From the NCBI RefSeq assembly GCF_900107925.1, contig NZ_FNUJ01000002.1:620001-684000 (forward strand): a DNA stretch of 64,000 nt. The letters run 5' to 3'. Positions 17,801-26,683 of the stretch are shown here, piece after piece (the first letter of the stretch is position 1; every line of letters begins with the position of its first letter). Source of the stretch: Amycolatopsis pretoriensis (GTDB lineage Bacteria; Actinomycetota; Actinomycetes; Mycobacteriales; Pseudonocardiaceae). Position numbers and translations under genes: made by a program. Under the pieces are notes generated by a model. The model was not told the DNA's origin, did no database searches, and saw nothing but the letters and a program-made list of their open reading frames with translations.

Positions 17801-19703
17801 GTCCGGCGCGGAAAGCGCGTGGGAGTACGACCCCGCCGGGCTGCCGGCGGCGGCCCGGCTCGCCGGCCGGGAACTGCGGTTCACCCACGACGCCGCGGGC
17901 CGCGAGGTGCGCCGCACCCTCGGCACCGGCGCCACCCTGACGCAGACGTGGACCCCGAACTCGCTGCTGGCGTCCCAGGTGATCACCGACGGCGCGAAGG
18001 CCACCCGCCAGCAGCGGTCCTACCGCTACCGGGCCGACGGCGAGCTGGTCTCGCTGCTCGACCAGGCGAGCGGCCCGCGCGAGTTCACCCTCGACCCGCT
18101 CGGCCGGATCACCGAAGTGCGTTCGCCGCACGGACCGGAGTCCTACCGCTACGACGAAGCCGGGAACGTCACGGACGCGTCGTGGCCCACGGCCGAGCCG
18201 GACCTGGCGGGCCGCCGGACGTTCGTCGGCCCGCTGGTCACCGCCGCCGGCGGGACGCGTTACGGGCACGACCGGCGCGGGCGGGTCGTGCTCCGGGAAC
18301 GCACGATGCCCGGCGGCGCCAAGCTGGCCTGGCGGTTCACCTGGGACGGCGACGACCGGCTCGTCGCGGCCGCGGTCCCCGACGGCAGCACCTGGCGCTA
18401 CACCTACGACGCGCTGGGCCGCCGGGTCGCCAAGGAGCACCTGGCCGCCGACGGCCGGACCGCGCTCGAACGCGTCGAGTTCACCTGGGACGGGCAGCTG
18501 CTGGTCGAGGAGGCCCGGCACACGCCCGACGGCGTCCAGGCCACGGTGTGGGACTACGAGCCCGGCGACTACCGCCCGCTCGCGCAGCGCGGCCGGGTGG
18601 CCCGGCCGGGCCAGGCGTGGGTGGACACCCGGTTCGACGCCATCGTCGCCGACCTCGTGGGCAGTCCCGCGGAGCTGGTCGACGACCACGGCCGGATCAC
18701 CTGGTGCGCGCGCACGAGCGCGTTCGGAGTGGGTGGTCCTTCGGCGACGCCGCTGCGGTTCCCCGGGCAGTACTTCGACGCCGAGACCGGGTTGCACTAC
18801 AACGCCCAGCGCTACTACGACCCGGTGACCGCGCGCTACCTGAGCCCCGACCCGCTCGGCCTGGAGCCGGGCCCGAACCCGTACGCCTACGTGGGCAACC
18901 CGTTCGGGCAGATCGACCCGCTGGGCCTCGCCCCGCAGTCCTGCGGCAAGCCCAAGCTGACGCTCGACACGAACATCGGCAACAACCCGATCATGCAGTC
19001 GCCGGGTGGGGGCAAGTACAGCCAGTCCCCGGGCGGCAACTGGTACAAGGAGTCGGCGCCGGCGGGGCCGAACAAGGGCAAGAAGAACCGGCCCGCGGCC
19101 GGGATGGCCAACCCCGACTGGACGCACTCGAACATCCGGCCGATGTTCGAGAACGCCCTGACCAACAAGCACGAGATGCCGGCGGGTCTCACCAACGAGC
19201 AGAAGAACCAGTGGATGAAGACGAAGGGCAAGTTCCAGACCCTGAAACAGGACGGCACGCCGGACCAGATCGTCCCCAAGAAGAACGCCATCATGGGGCA
19301 CAACAAGTCGGCGGGCACCTACTTCAACGAGACCGGGCACAAGCTGCCCATCGACGCCAACAAGCACTACAACCGGCAGCCGTCCAGCTACGGTCAGGTG
19401 GAGTACTCGAAGAGCTCGTCGGGCACGGGCTCCCACGAGGACAAGTACATCCCCCCGCGCCCCGACCGCGGTTCGAGCTCGACGTACACGAACCCGGCGG
19501 CGCCGAACTACACGGGCGGTCCGTGGTCGTCCTACCCCCAGGCGCCGAATGGGTTGCCGCCGGGCTCCCAGGGCGTCCTGCCCGACGGCACGCCGATCCC
19601 GCACGCGCCGACCACCGAACGGCCGGGGTCGGGCTTGCCGCCGGTGCACACGCCGCCGGCTTCGCCCACGGGTCCGCCGGCGAAGCGGCCGCGGTTGGGC
19701 TAG
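14811..19703 (+). CDS. Rhs-repeat polymorphic toxin-like protein with WXG100-like N terminus
   Basis: The product has 1630 residues. Residues 1-200 are helical, contain SWTGNAGD (a W-x-G turn) and resemble WXG100/ESX substrates, suggesting type VII export. A Gly/Pro/Ser-rich linker (about 260-360) precedes a DUF6531-like block (VTDPVAVSTGQMVMEEVD). Then come about 800 residues of YD/Rhs repeats and the Rhs core signature near 1326-1373 (AQRYYDPVTARYLSPDPLGL). The variable C-terminal tip (about 1375-1630) has MGHNKSAGTYFNETGHKLP and SHEDKY, then a Pro-rich tail ending PAKRPRLG. I do not recognise its activity. No same-strand immunity gene follows. Start is GTG after AGGGGG. Confidence 0.85.
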   Translation: MSNPLVAPVKDSTTAYSGVSLLESAADLKSAIESGDWASVAMGAVGTALDALSMAMDPFGAILAAGVGWLIEHVGPLKEALNALTGNADEIAAQSETWTNVAKELGSVGEDLTGMVKADTTSWTGNAGDTYRQRAQDTVTLLETAQKGCEGASSGVKTAGEVVAAVRALVRDIIAELVGHLISWALQVVFTLGIGLTWVVPQVVGAVAKTASKLADLMKRLVTALKALIPLLKRAGDLFGDAAKALKNIKPGKAAPTPKHADINGSPKGLDGPKGKGGDSTSTTGDHSGGSPNGHKNDPPGSTGDKGNGSPGNGDSTGPAGAPNKGPDNSGRGGNGSRGNPDDTKPQGIRGQGENNRSLGNEVCVTDPVAVSTGQMVMEEVDASLLGVLPLVFRRTHFSGYRAGLFLGGSWVSTVDQRIEADELGVSFAAEDGTLLRYPRPGTDDWVVAESGPLRPLKRAPDGGYLVDDQELGRLLYFAPGAGRALLTSVTDRNDNAFEIVRAEDGRPLEIRHTAGHRVRFETVGGLITALFAVTGDGEVELVRYGYDRRNLVTVTNPSGQPMTYTYDRAGRIVGWTDRNDEWFRYHYDHAGRVVRTEGSGGFLDCVLEYDPDNRVTRTTDALGHTSEFHYNEAGQVVREVDPLGRVTLSEWDARDNLLSSTDPLGRTTRYRYDELGNLLAQIRPDGAERTWERAADGRSLVRHDAPGVATRNEFDERGNLVTVVAPDGAITRYQHDERGVVVAVTDATGATATVVNDAAGLPVEVTDQRGVVTRYERDEFGRIVAIADAAGGVERVAYSVDGNLVRHQDADGNENRWVLDGEGNDRVHTGASGGVTRYEYGGFDQVTAQILATGDRISVTYDGELRIATVTNQQGRVWRYERDATGNVVRETDFAGGVTTLGYDAAGQLVERVRPDGQRTTFRYDLAGHLVEQNDGNRTTRFEVSATGQLMSADDGTTRISYERDAVGRVLAETVNGRTVRSAYDAEGRRVSRLTPSGAESAWEYDPAGLPAAARLAGRELRFTHDAAGREVRRTLGTGATLTQTWTPNSLLASQVITDGAKATRQQRSYRYRADGELVSLLDQASGPREFTLDPLGRITEVRSPHGPESYRYDEAGNVTDASWPTAEPDLAGRRTFVGPLVTAAGGTRYGHDRRGRVVLRERTMPGGAKLAWRFTWDGDDRLVAAAVPDGSTWRYTYDALGRRVAKEHLAADGRTALERVEFTWDGQLLVEEARHTPDGVQATVWDYEPGDYRPLAQRGRVARPGQAWVDTRFDAIVADLVGSPAELVDDHGRITWCARTSAFGVGGPSATPLRFPGQYFDAETGLHYNAQRYYDPVTARYLSPDPLGLEPGPNPYAYVGNPFGQIDPLGLAPQSCGKPKLTLDTNIGNNPIMQSPGGGKYSQSPGGNWYKESAPAGPNKGKKNRPAAGMANPDWTHSNIRPMFENALTNKHEMPAGLTNEQKNQWMKTKGKFQTLKQDGTPDQIVPKKNAIMGHNKSAGTYFNETGHKLPIDANKHYNRQPSSYGQVEYSKSSSGTGSHEDKYIPPRPDRGSSSTYTNPAAPNYTGGPWSSYPQAPNGLPPGSQGVLPDGTPIPHAPTTERPGSGLPPVHTPPASPTGPPAKRPRLG

Positions 19704-19821
19704 AGCCGGTGCGGCGGAGGGCGCGGTCGGGGTTGCCGGCCGGGTCGGTTTCCGCTGCGCTCGGCTGCTCAGCGGACGTCGAACCCGCGCTCGGCGGCCG
19801 CCGGGCGCGGAACCCTTTGCG

Positions 19822-21957
19822 TCACCGCGGTTTCGTCGGCGGGGTCGTGCCGGTCCGTTCGTCGCCGTAGCTCAGCCACGTCCCGATCGGCGCACGTTGC
19901 CCCACACCCGGCCGGCTGTAGTCGCACACGCCACCGGGGAACGTCTCGCGCAGCCGTTGCCGGTCCGTCGCCGTGAAAGCCACCGGGTAGTCCCGGAAGT
20001 CCAGCGGCTTGAGCCGGCACTTCAGCACGTCCAGGGCCAAGCTCTCCCCCGCGACCATCCGCGTGTTGGCCGCCACCGGGTACTGCGCGCCGCACTGGCC
20101 GCTCGCCGGGTACGTCAGCTTCTCCGTGATCCGCGCCGCCGGGGACAGGTAGCACCCGTCGCCGAGGTCGCGCGGGCGGTTCGCCAGCACCTTCTGCTGG
20201 TGGCTCCGGTGGGAACCGTCGGCGTCGATCGCGGTGAGCCAGCGGTCCATGGCGTCCAGCTCGTAAACGCCGGCGGCGGCCGCTTCGCCCGCGGTGGGGT
20301 GGTTTTCGATGATCACCTGGTTGCCCGCCGTGCCGTTGGCCCGCAGAAGCCGTTGCCGCAGAACATAAGACCACTCGGTGGTGTGGATGTCGTTGCCGAA
20401 CCCGGCGAGGTCGAGATCGGTCCGCTGGTCGATGATCGGCGTCTCGCGCAAGCCCTGCGACGCGGAGTTCACGATGTCCTCGGCGTACACCGCGTCGAGC
20501 GCCTTCGGGTCGGCCGCGATCCGCTGCGGCACGGGCGTTCCGGTGTAGTCGAGGCCGCCGATGGTCGCGTTGAGGTCGGCGAACTGGGCCGCGGTGATCG
20601 TGCCCGCCTTCAGCGCGGCCAAGCCGTACTGCACGCCGGTCGTGTCCAGGGGGCTGCGCACGAACCCGGTCTTCGGGTCCCGGCCGAGCTGGTTGACCAG
20701 CTGCTCGTTCGAGTTGCACTTCACCCCGCGCGGGTTCGTGACCGGGTCCCACCGCGCCGCGACCGGGATGGCCGCGTTGCAGCTGCCGGTCGCCGTCGCG
20801 CGGCTGGCGAAGGTCTTGTCCCAGGAGACGCACGTGTCGTAGCTGGCGAAGCCCGCGACGGCCTGCTTCTGCGCCGCGGTGAACGACGCGCCCGGCCCGG
20901 CGAAGTACCGCTCCAGCAAGCGGCAGTCCGAAACCGGGCCGCCCGTGCTCAGGGGGTCCGGGAACGAGACGCCGGGGATGATGCCGTCGACGATGCCGGG
21001 GTAGTTCTCCGCGATGTCGTACTGCTGGATCGCGCCGCCCGAGCCACCCCAGCCGATGGTGTGGGCGACCGGGCCGTAGGTCTCGACGAAGTGTTCCTTG
21101 ACCATCATCGCCGCCTCGGCGGAGATGATCGGGCTGCAGTTGTTGTCCAGCACGTTCAGGCTCGACGACGCGACCGCGTAGCCCTGGGCCAGGAACAGGT
21201 CGTTGACGACCCCGCCGGTCGAGCCGCCCTGGTGGTAGCCCGCGTTGCAGCCGCCGCCGAAGGTGTAGACCAGCTCCCCGTTCCAGCCGGCCTCCGGCGT
21301 GACGGGCGACGGCGTCCCGTCGTAGAGCGCCGCGATCTCGTAGACGGCACGGTCGATCGTGCCGCGCTCGACGCGGACCACGTACGGCACCGCGTGCCCG
21401 CCGACGGTGGCCGTCGCGAGGTCCGCGGGCCGGGTCGCCGGGTCCGCCAGGGGCGCGAACGCCCCGGCGGTGGTCTTGTACTGGTAGCTCACCTGGGTCG
21501 GCGCGCTGCAGAGCGGCTGGGTCGCCGGCGGCAGGCCGAACGCCTGGGTCTCGCAGTAGAACGGGCGCTGCTGCGCGCCGGAGAACACGGGCCCGGTGAT
21601 CGGGTGGTTGGTGACGCGCAGGTCCGCCCGCCGGTCCCGGCCGGGCCCGCTCGTCCGGGCGCTCAGGTCGTTGGCGCCGTCGCGCAGGCCGGTGACCAGG
21701 CCGAGCAGGCTGCCGTCCGGCTGGGCGTGGAAACCGGCCGTGACGTCGTGGCCGTTGGCGCGGACGTAGACCCGCGTCCGGGGTGGGGCGGCGACCTTGA
21801 CCAGGACCTGTCCCCCGCTGACGAGCGCCGGTCGCGGGTTGGACACCGTCTCGATCGTCAGCTGCCGCCCGGGTGGCGTGCCGGCCACGGCGGTCGCGGT
21901 CCCCAGCAGGAGAACCGGTGCGGTCAGGGCGGCCACGACGAAAGCACGGTTTGCCAC
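19822..21957 (-). CDS. Secreted DUF6351-family alpha/beta hydrolase
   Basis: The product has 711 residues from GTG 21957, which has GGAG six bases upstream and gives an immediate signal peptide (ANRAFVVAALTAPVLLLG). The open frame begins at 22020 but that start would bury the signal. The mature protein has VYTFGGGCNAGYHQGG and the nucleophile elbow IGWGGSGGAIQQY, as in tannase/feruloyl-esterase-like hydrolases. Many Cys residues suggest disulfides. DUF6351 proteins are secreted actinomycete enzymes of unknown substrate. It converges on the Rhs gene. Confidence 0.78.
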   Translation of the reverse strand: MANRAFVVAALTAPVLLLGTATAVAGTPPGRQLTIETVSNPRPALVSGGQVLVKVAAPPRTRVYVRANGHDVTAGFHAQPDGSLLGLVTGLRDGANDLSARTSGPGRDRRADLRVTNHPITGPVFSGAQQRPFYCETQAFGLPPATQPLCSAPTQVSYQYKTTAGAFAPLADPATRPADLATATVGGHAVPYVVRVERGTIDRAVYEIAALYDGTPSPVTPEAGWNGELVYTFGGGCNAGYHQGGSTGGVVNDLFLAQGYAVASSSLNVLDNNCSPIISAEAAMMVKEHFVETYGPVAHTIGWGGSGGAIQQYDIAENYPGIVDGIIPGVSFPDPLSTGGPVSDCRLLERYFAGPGASFTAAQKQAVAGFASYDTCVSWDKTFASRATATGSCNAAIPVAARWDPVTNPRGVKCNSNEQLVNQLGRDPKTGFVRSPLDTTGVQYGLAALKAGTITAAQFADLNATIGGLDYTGTPVPQRIAADPKALDAVYAEDIVNSASQGLRETPIIDQRTDLDLAGFGNDIHTTEWSYVLRQRLLRANGTAGNQVIIENHPTAGEAAAAGVYELDAMDRWLTAIDADGSHRSHQQKVLANRPRDLGDGCYLSPAARITEKLTYPASGQCGAQYPVAANTRMVAGESLALDVLKCRLKPLDFRDYPVAFTATDRQRLRETFPGGVCDYSRPGVGQRAPIGTWLSYGDERTGTTPPTKPR

Positions 21958-22277
21958 CGGACGCTCCGCTCGCTCGTGGCGTCGCGTCGTCGCGACACCG
22001 GGCAGCTGCCGGTATAGCACCTGCGGCCGGGCCGGAACAACGGTGGAGCCGGGCCCGGTGGGGACTGCTCAGGACGCCGAACGCGCGCCACGCGTGGGAC
22101 TGCCTCCCGCATCCCCTCTTACTCCCACCGGTTCGGTCACACGGACCTCGGGCGCCCCGGCGACGCCTGTTGAGGAGACCACGCGATGATCGCAGCATCC
22201 GACCACGCCCGCCACGGGTTTTGCCCGGCCACCGTTGGGCGGTACGCGACGGCGCGAGCGTGCCCCACGATGGGGCG
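21958..22277. other. Intergenic region between DUF6351 and P450 genes
   Basis: These 320 bp hold no gene I would support. They should contain the divergent promoters of the DUF6351 hydrolase and the P450. GGAG at about 21964-21967 (minus) serves the hydrolase. An ATG at 22186 preceded by GAGGAG opens a 75-codon frame, but its product is the out-of-frame shadow of the P450, so I do not call it. Confidence 0.4.
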
Positions 22278-23465
22278 ATGGAGGTCCAGCCCGCTCCCTA
22301 CCCCTTCGGGGACGTCGAAGCGCTTCGGCTCCACCCGCGGTTCGCCGAGCTGCGCGAATCCGCAGCGCCGGTGCGCGTCACGATGCCCTACGGCGGCGAC
22401 GCCTGGCTGGTGACGCGCTACGAGCAGACGCGGTTCGTGCTGTCCGACCCGCGGTTCTCGCGCGCCGCCGCGGCCGGGGCGGACGTGCCGCGCGGGCGGC
22501 CCGGCTTCGAACCGGCCGGCAACCTGCTGGCGATGGACCCACCCGAGCACAACCGGATCCGGGCGCTGGTGGCCAAGGCGTTCACCGTCCGCCGCGTGGA
22601 GCTGCTGCGGCCCCGGGTCCGGGAAATCGCCGACACGCTCCTCGACGGCGTCAGCCCGCCCGTGGACTTCGCCGCGGCGGTGACGTGGGAGCTGCCCGTG
22701 CAGGTGATCAGCGAGCTGCTCGGCGTGCCGCCCGAGCAGCGCCGGATGGTGCGCGAGTGCACCGAAACGCTGGTCGCGTCCGGCGGGACCGTGACACCCG
22801 CGGACGTCACGGAAGCACGCGGAAGGCTGGCCGCCGCGCTGACCACGTTGATCGCGCAGCGCCGGGCCGAGCCCGCGGACGACCTGCTGACCGCGCTCGT
22901 CGCCGCCCGCGACGAGGACGACCGCCTGACGGACAACGAACTGCTCATGCTGGGCGTGGCACTGCTGGCCGGCGGCCACGAAACCACCGCGAACCTGACC
23001 GGCAGCTTCCTGGTGGAACTGCTGTCCGACCGCGCACGGTGGACGGCGCTCGTCGCCCGGCCCGAGCTGATTCCTTCGGCGGTCGAGGAGCTGCTGCGGT
23101 TCGTGCCGCTCGCGACGGTCGCCGACCTCGCGCGGATCGCGAAGGAGGACCTCGAGATCGGCGGTCAGCCGATCCGGGCCGGCGACGCGGTGCTGGTCCA
23201 GCTGGACTCGGCCAACCGCGACGAATCCGTGTTCGCTTCGGCCGGGCACCTGGACTTCGGCCGCGCGGTCAACCACCACGTCGCGTTCGGCTTCGGCGTG
23301 CACCACTGCCTCGGCGCACCACTGGCCCGGCTGGAACTGCGCGTCCTGCTCTCGACGCTCGTCCACCGCCTGCCGGGCCTGCGCCTCGCGATCCCCGCGG
23401 ACCACCTCGAATGGCGCCGAGGTGGCTTGCTGCGCGGGGTCACGAGCCTGCCCGTCACCTGGTAG
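22278..23465 (+). CDS. Cytochrome P450 monooxygenase
   Basis: This 395-residue soluble class I P450 has an I-helix AGGHETTANL near 235-244, an ExxR motif EELLRF near 277, and the heme loop FGFGVHHCLGAPLARLELRV with Cys344 as thiolate ligand. It needs ferredoxin partners, none of which is adjacent. ATG 22278 is chosen because it starts the usual P450 length; a GTG 18 nt upstream is in frame. Its stop overlaps the stop of the convergent condensation-domain gene by 11 nt. It may oxidise the product of that neighbouring pathway, which is inference from position. Confidence 0.9.
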   Translation: MEVQPAPYPFGDVEALRLHPRFAELRESAAPVRVTMPYGGDAWLVTRYEQTRFVLSDPRFSRAAAAGADVPRGRPGFEPAGNLLAMDPPEHNRIRALVAKAFTVRRVELLRPRVREIADTLLDGVSPPVDFAAAVTWELPVQVISELLGVPPEQRRMVRECTETLVASGGTVTPADVTEARGRLAAALTTLIAQRRAEPADDLLTALVAARDEDDRLTDNELLMLGVALLAGGHETTANLTGSFLVELLSDRARWTALVARPELIPSAVEELLRFVPLATVADLARIAKEDLEIGGQPIRAGDAVLVQLDSANRDESVFASAGHLDFGRAVNHHVAFGFGVHHCLGAPLARLELRVLLSTLVHRLPGLRLAIPADHLEWRRGGLLRGVTSLPVTW

Positions 23466-24678
23466 TCAGACGTCGGAAATCGACTTCCGTTACTCGGCGG
23501 CGGATCTGGGCCGCCAGTCCACCCAGGACTTCCCGGGCGACGACGTCGCTCCAGACGTCGCCGCTGACGTGGGCGGTCAACGCGCCGCGGTGGTCCACCC
23601 GGGCGCGGACGGCGAACCCGCGGGCCCCGCCGAAGTCCTTCGGGCCCGCCGCGTTCACCACCCGGCCGGTCGCCGCGCCGAAGCGGACCGCCGTCGGCCA
23701 GCGGTCCGGGACGTACTCGAAGAACGGCACCGGACCTGCCGGCACCGCACCGGAATGCGGCTCGGGCCGGCAGTGCCGCCGGCAGCCGAGCACCGTGTCG
23801 CGGACGGCCCGCGCGTACTCGGCGTCCAACCGCTCCGGCGGTGCCGGCAGCGGCACGAAAGCGGGCACGATGCACGGTCCGAGCACCCGCCGCCACTCCG
23901 GGCGGTCCCGCTGGCCGAACACCGTCGTGAACATGACCCGGCCGGCGCCGAACCGCGGCCGCACCGCGCAGGCCAGCGCGGCGAACAAGGTGGTCAGGAT
24001 GGTGGCGCGGTGCGTCTTCGCCAGCCGGTGGGCCGTCGCGAGCTCGTCGGGCTCCAGCAGCACGTCCCGGTAGGCGTACGGCGCACGGCCGCCGTGCGCG
24101 CGGACGAAACCGTGGTCGCCGACGGTGTCGGCCCACCACTGCCGCGCCGCCTGCCGGCCCGACCGGCGTCGGTCCTCCTCGAAGGCCGCGTACTGCCCGT
24201 ACTGGGCGCCCGGCGCGGCCGGCGGCGCGCCACCGCCCGAATACGCCGAGTACAGCGCACCCAGCTCGGTCAGCACGCCCCACACGGTCTCCGGGTCGGC
24301 GATCATGTGGTGCAGGTGCAGGAACAACACGTGCTCCCGCGGCCCCCGCCGCGCCACCCGGACCACCAGCGGCGACGCGCTGTCCACCGGCACGTGCAGT
24401 GATTCGTCGCCGTCGGTGTCCTCGACGACGGCGACCGCCTTCCCCGACACCACCTGCAGCGGTCCGGCGTCGTCGTCGACCACCCTGGTGCGCAGCACCT
24501 CGTGCCGGCGCAGCAGCTCGGCCAGCGCCGTGCCGAGCACGCGGCGGTCGACCGGCCCGCTGAGCAGGACCTCGGCGTTCATCGTGAACCACGGCCCCGC
24601 CAGCCACGGCCGGTCCCGCGCGGCGGCCATCACCCAGCGCTGGAAGTTCGACGCCGGCCAGATCGCCTCCCCCGGCAT
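23455..24678 (-). CDS. Free-standing condensation-domain protein
   Basis: The 407-residue protein carries the condensation motif HHMIADP (His123, His124, Asp128) and the opening NFQRWVMAA. The chloramphenicol-acetyltransferase-like two-lobed layout continues to a DFGG.R-like segment near 375 (KDFGGARG). Such domains form amide or ester bonds between a carrier-bound acyl group and an amine or hydroxyl acceptor. It is not fused to any carrier or adenylation domain. ATG 24678 overlaps the glycosyltransferase stop (TGATG); a GTG one codon earlier is equally possible. It is the last gene of the operon, so it probably performs a late coupling step. Confidence 0.78.
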   Translation of the reverse strand: MPGEAIWPASNFQRWVMAAARDRPWLAGPWFTMNAEVLLSGPVDRRVLGTALAELLRRHEVLRTRVVDDDAGPLQVVSGKAVAVVEDTDGDESLHVPVDSASPLVVRVARRGPREHVLFLHLHHMIADPETVWGVLTELGALYSAYSGGGAPPAAPGAQYGQYAAFEEDRRRSGRQAARQWWADTVGDHGFVRAHGGRAPYAYRDVLLEPDELATAHRLAKTHRATILTTLFAALACAVRPRFGAGRVMFTTVFGQRDRPEWRRVLGPCIVPAFVPLPAPPERLDAEYARAVRDTVLGCRRHCRPEPHSGAVPAGPVPFFEYVPDRWPTAVRFGAATGRVVNAAGPKDFGGARGFAVRARVDHRGALTAHVSGDVWSDVVAREVLGGLAAQIRRRVTEVDFRRLTTR

Positions 24679-25730
24679 CACGCGGCCGCCAATACCGACG
24701 AATAGTCCGGGACATCCGGCAGGGCCCGCACCAGGTTGCGGTGCAACGCTTCCAGGACGCCGGGTGAGTACCCGGTCGCCCGCCAGTCCTCGTACGGCAC
24801 GCCGAACCCCAGCTCCTGCCACAGCCCGGCGTTCGCGCGTTCGGCCGCGCCCAGCGGCTCCAGCAGCACGACCGGGGTGGCCGCCCACAGCGAGTCGAGC
24901 AGCGTGCCGCCGCCGGGCTTGCTCACCATCGCCATCGCGGACCTGGTCAGCTCGAAGGAGCCCGGGCAGCCCACCCCACGGGTGTACCGGACGGTGCCGT
25001 CCCGGCGGACCTCGCCGAACGGCGGGTACCCGTCGTCGTGCCACGGGTGCCAGGCCGGGTCCATCATGAAGTACCGCGCGCCGGGCCGGCCGGCGACGTC
25101 GCCGGCTTCGTAGGCGAGGACGTCGAGCTCGAACCCGTGCGCGGCCAGGTCGTCGACCGGCTCCCGGTAGGTGCCCATGCCCCAGCCGCCGCCGTGCGCG
25201 TACAGCCGTTCACGGTCCGCCCAGGCGACCGGCGGCAGCGGACTGACCGGGACGCTGCACGGCACCGACCGCCGCGCGGCGTCGATCATGAACACGTGCT
25301 CGGCGGGCACGTCCGCGGCGCCGGCCTTCCGGAACGACGGCGAGGCCTGCGAATCGATGTGGCAGACGACGACCCGCACCGAAGCGTCCTGTGTGGACAG
25401 ATAGCGGCGCACGATCGGCAGCCAGAACCCCGACCAGACGACGAACGTCCGGACGCCGTCCGCCGCCCACTTCGCCATCAGCTCCCGCACGGCGCCGTCG
25501 TCGGCGACCTCGGCGGGGTCGGTGGCGATCCGGTGCCCGGTCTTGGCCAGCCGGAAGTCGCGGTGGAACGCCCACTTCATGTCCGCGGCCGTGGCGCGCT
25601 TGGCGGCCGGCAGCAGCCGTTCGATCACGTTGACCTCGGCCCGGCATCCCTTCTCCCGCAATCGATCGGCGAGCAGCAGCCCCGGGACGTGCACCCCGAG
25701 GGCCACGCCCGAGGTGAGGATCTCGATCAT
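24678..25730 (-). CDS. GT-B-like glycosyltransferase (UGT/MurG-type C-terminal domain)
   Basis: The product has 350 residues. The N terminus (MIEILTSGVALGVHVPGLLLADRL) looks like a GT-B acceptor domain. Near residue 270, SKPGGGTLLDSLWAATPVVL resembles the donor-binding loop of UDP-glycosyltransferases and MurG. Residues 150-260 are diverged, and the exact GT family is not recognised. It probably glycosylates the pathway intermediate. Start ATG 25730 overlaps the kinase stop by 4 nt. An alternative is a non-glycosyl-transferring GT-B protein. Confidence 0.6.
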   Translation of the reverse strand: MIEILTSGVALGVHVPGLLLADRLREKGCRAEVNVIERLLPAAKRATAADMKWAFHRDFRLAKTGHRIATDPAEVADDGAVRELMAKWAADGVRTFVVWSGFWLPIVRRYLSTQDASVRVVVCHIDSQASPSFRKAGAADVPAEHVFMIDAARRSVPCSVPVSPLPPVAWADRERLYAHGGGWGMGTYREPVDDLAAHGFELDVLAYEAGDVAGRPGARYFMMDPAWHPWHDDGYPPFGEVRRDGTVRYTRGVGCPGSFELTRSAMAMVSKPGGGTLLDSLWAATPVVLLEPLGAAERANAGLWQELGFGVPYEDWRATGYSPGVLEALHRNLVRALPDVPDYSSVLAAA

Positions 25731-26683
25731 GACGTCGTCCTTCGTTCGAGGGCCGCCAGGGCCCGGAGCAGGTGCCGGCCGACGAGCAGGGTCATCGCCC
25801 GGTGCTCGCGGCCGACGTGCCCGCGCGGGACCATCTCGACGAGCATGATCAGGTAGAGGTAGCAGCGGTACATGGCGATCCGCGCGGTCGCGGCGTCGTC
25901 GGCGGGCACGACGCCGCCAGCCGCTCGGTATCCCGCGCGGAAGGCGTCATCGAGGTCGCCGAACAGGGTCAGCGAGGCCAGGTCGGCCAGCGGGTCGCCC
26001 CAGAAGGCGCGTTCGGCGTCGATGATCCCGGTGATCCGCCCGGCCCGGATAAGGATGTTGCCCGGCCACAGGTCGAAGTGGACGAGCACCGGCGTGGTCA
26101 CCTGGTCGAGTACGCCGGCGTGCTCGGCGAGCACGTCGCGGAACCGGCCGGCCGGGCGCGGCAGGGCGACGCCGAACCGCTCCGCGTCACCGAGCACGGA
26201 CTCCACCATGGCCGGGAACGCGGCTCGCCAGCTCCCGGCCGGTTCGCCCCGCGGGTAGCCGAACCGCGACCCGGTGCACCGGTGCAGCCGCGCCACGATG
26301 CCACCCAGCTGGTGCCGCAGCCCGTCACTCGCGCCGGGTGGCCGGTCGTGCCAGCTTTCGCCGGGAAGTTCGCTCAGCACCAGGAAGTCCCGGCCGAGCG
26401 CCCGCCGCGAGAAGTCGGCCGCCACCACCCGGGGCACCGGGGCCGCGTGGCCGACCGCCCGGTAGAACAGGGCCTCGGCCCGGAGCAGGTCGTGTTCGTA
26501 GGTCAGCGCCGGTGCGCCGGGCTCGGGCGCGACCTTGACGACCAGTCCCGCGCCGCCGGTCAGCCGGACCCGGTAGGCGGTGTTGAAGGTGGCGGTGCCC
26601 AGGCGCGTCCAGGACTCCACCGCCGCGGGTGCCACCCCGGCCGCCTTCAGGACGTGGTCGCGCAGGCCGGCGTCACGCGGCAT
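25727..26683 (-). CDS. Aminoglycoside phosphotransferase-family kinase
   Basis: This 318-residue protein-kinase-like fold has Lys50 in LVVKVAPEP, the Brenner motif HFDLWPGNI (His202, Asp204, Asn209) and the metal-binding IIDAERAFWGD (Asp222). Family members phosphorylate hydroxyls of aminoglycosides, macrolides, sugars or choline. Inside this operon it may phosphorylate an intermediate or protect the producer by inactivating the product. Sequence does not distinguish these. It overlaps the ATP-grasp gene by 11 nt and the glycosyltransferase by 4 nt. Confidence 0.82.
   Translation of the reverse strand: MPRDAGLRDHVLKAAGVAPAAVESWTRLGTATFNTAYRVRLTGGAGLVVKVAPEPGAPALTYEHDLLRAEALFYRAVGHAAPVPRVVAADFSRRALGRDFLVLSELPGESWHDRPPGASDGLRHQLGGIVARLHRCTGSRFGYPRGEPAGSWRAAFPAMVESVLGDAERFGVALPRPAGRFRDVLAEHAGVLDQVTTPVLVHFDLWPGNILIRAGRITGIIDAERAFWGDPLADLASLTLFGDLDDAFRAGYRAAGGVVPADDAATARIAMYRCYLYLIMLVEMVPRGHVGREHRAMTLLVGRHLLRALAALERRTTS

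Noticed and set aside
14763..19649. A 1628-codon open frame on the minus strand opposite the Rhs gene
   Set aside because: It mirrors the Rhs gene in a high G+C sequence where stop codons are rare in the antisense frame. Its product is low-complexity Arg/Val/Gly-rich with no domain, while the plus strand has clear Rhs repeats.
22186..22413. A 75-codon ORF with GAGGAG upstream, overlapping the P450 start
   Set aside because: Most of it lies out of frame inside the P450 coding region and the product has no recognisable feature; the ribosome-binding-like site may be coincidence.
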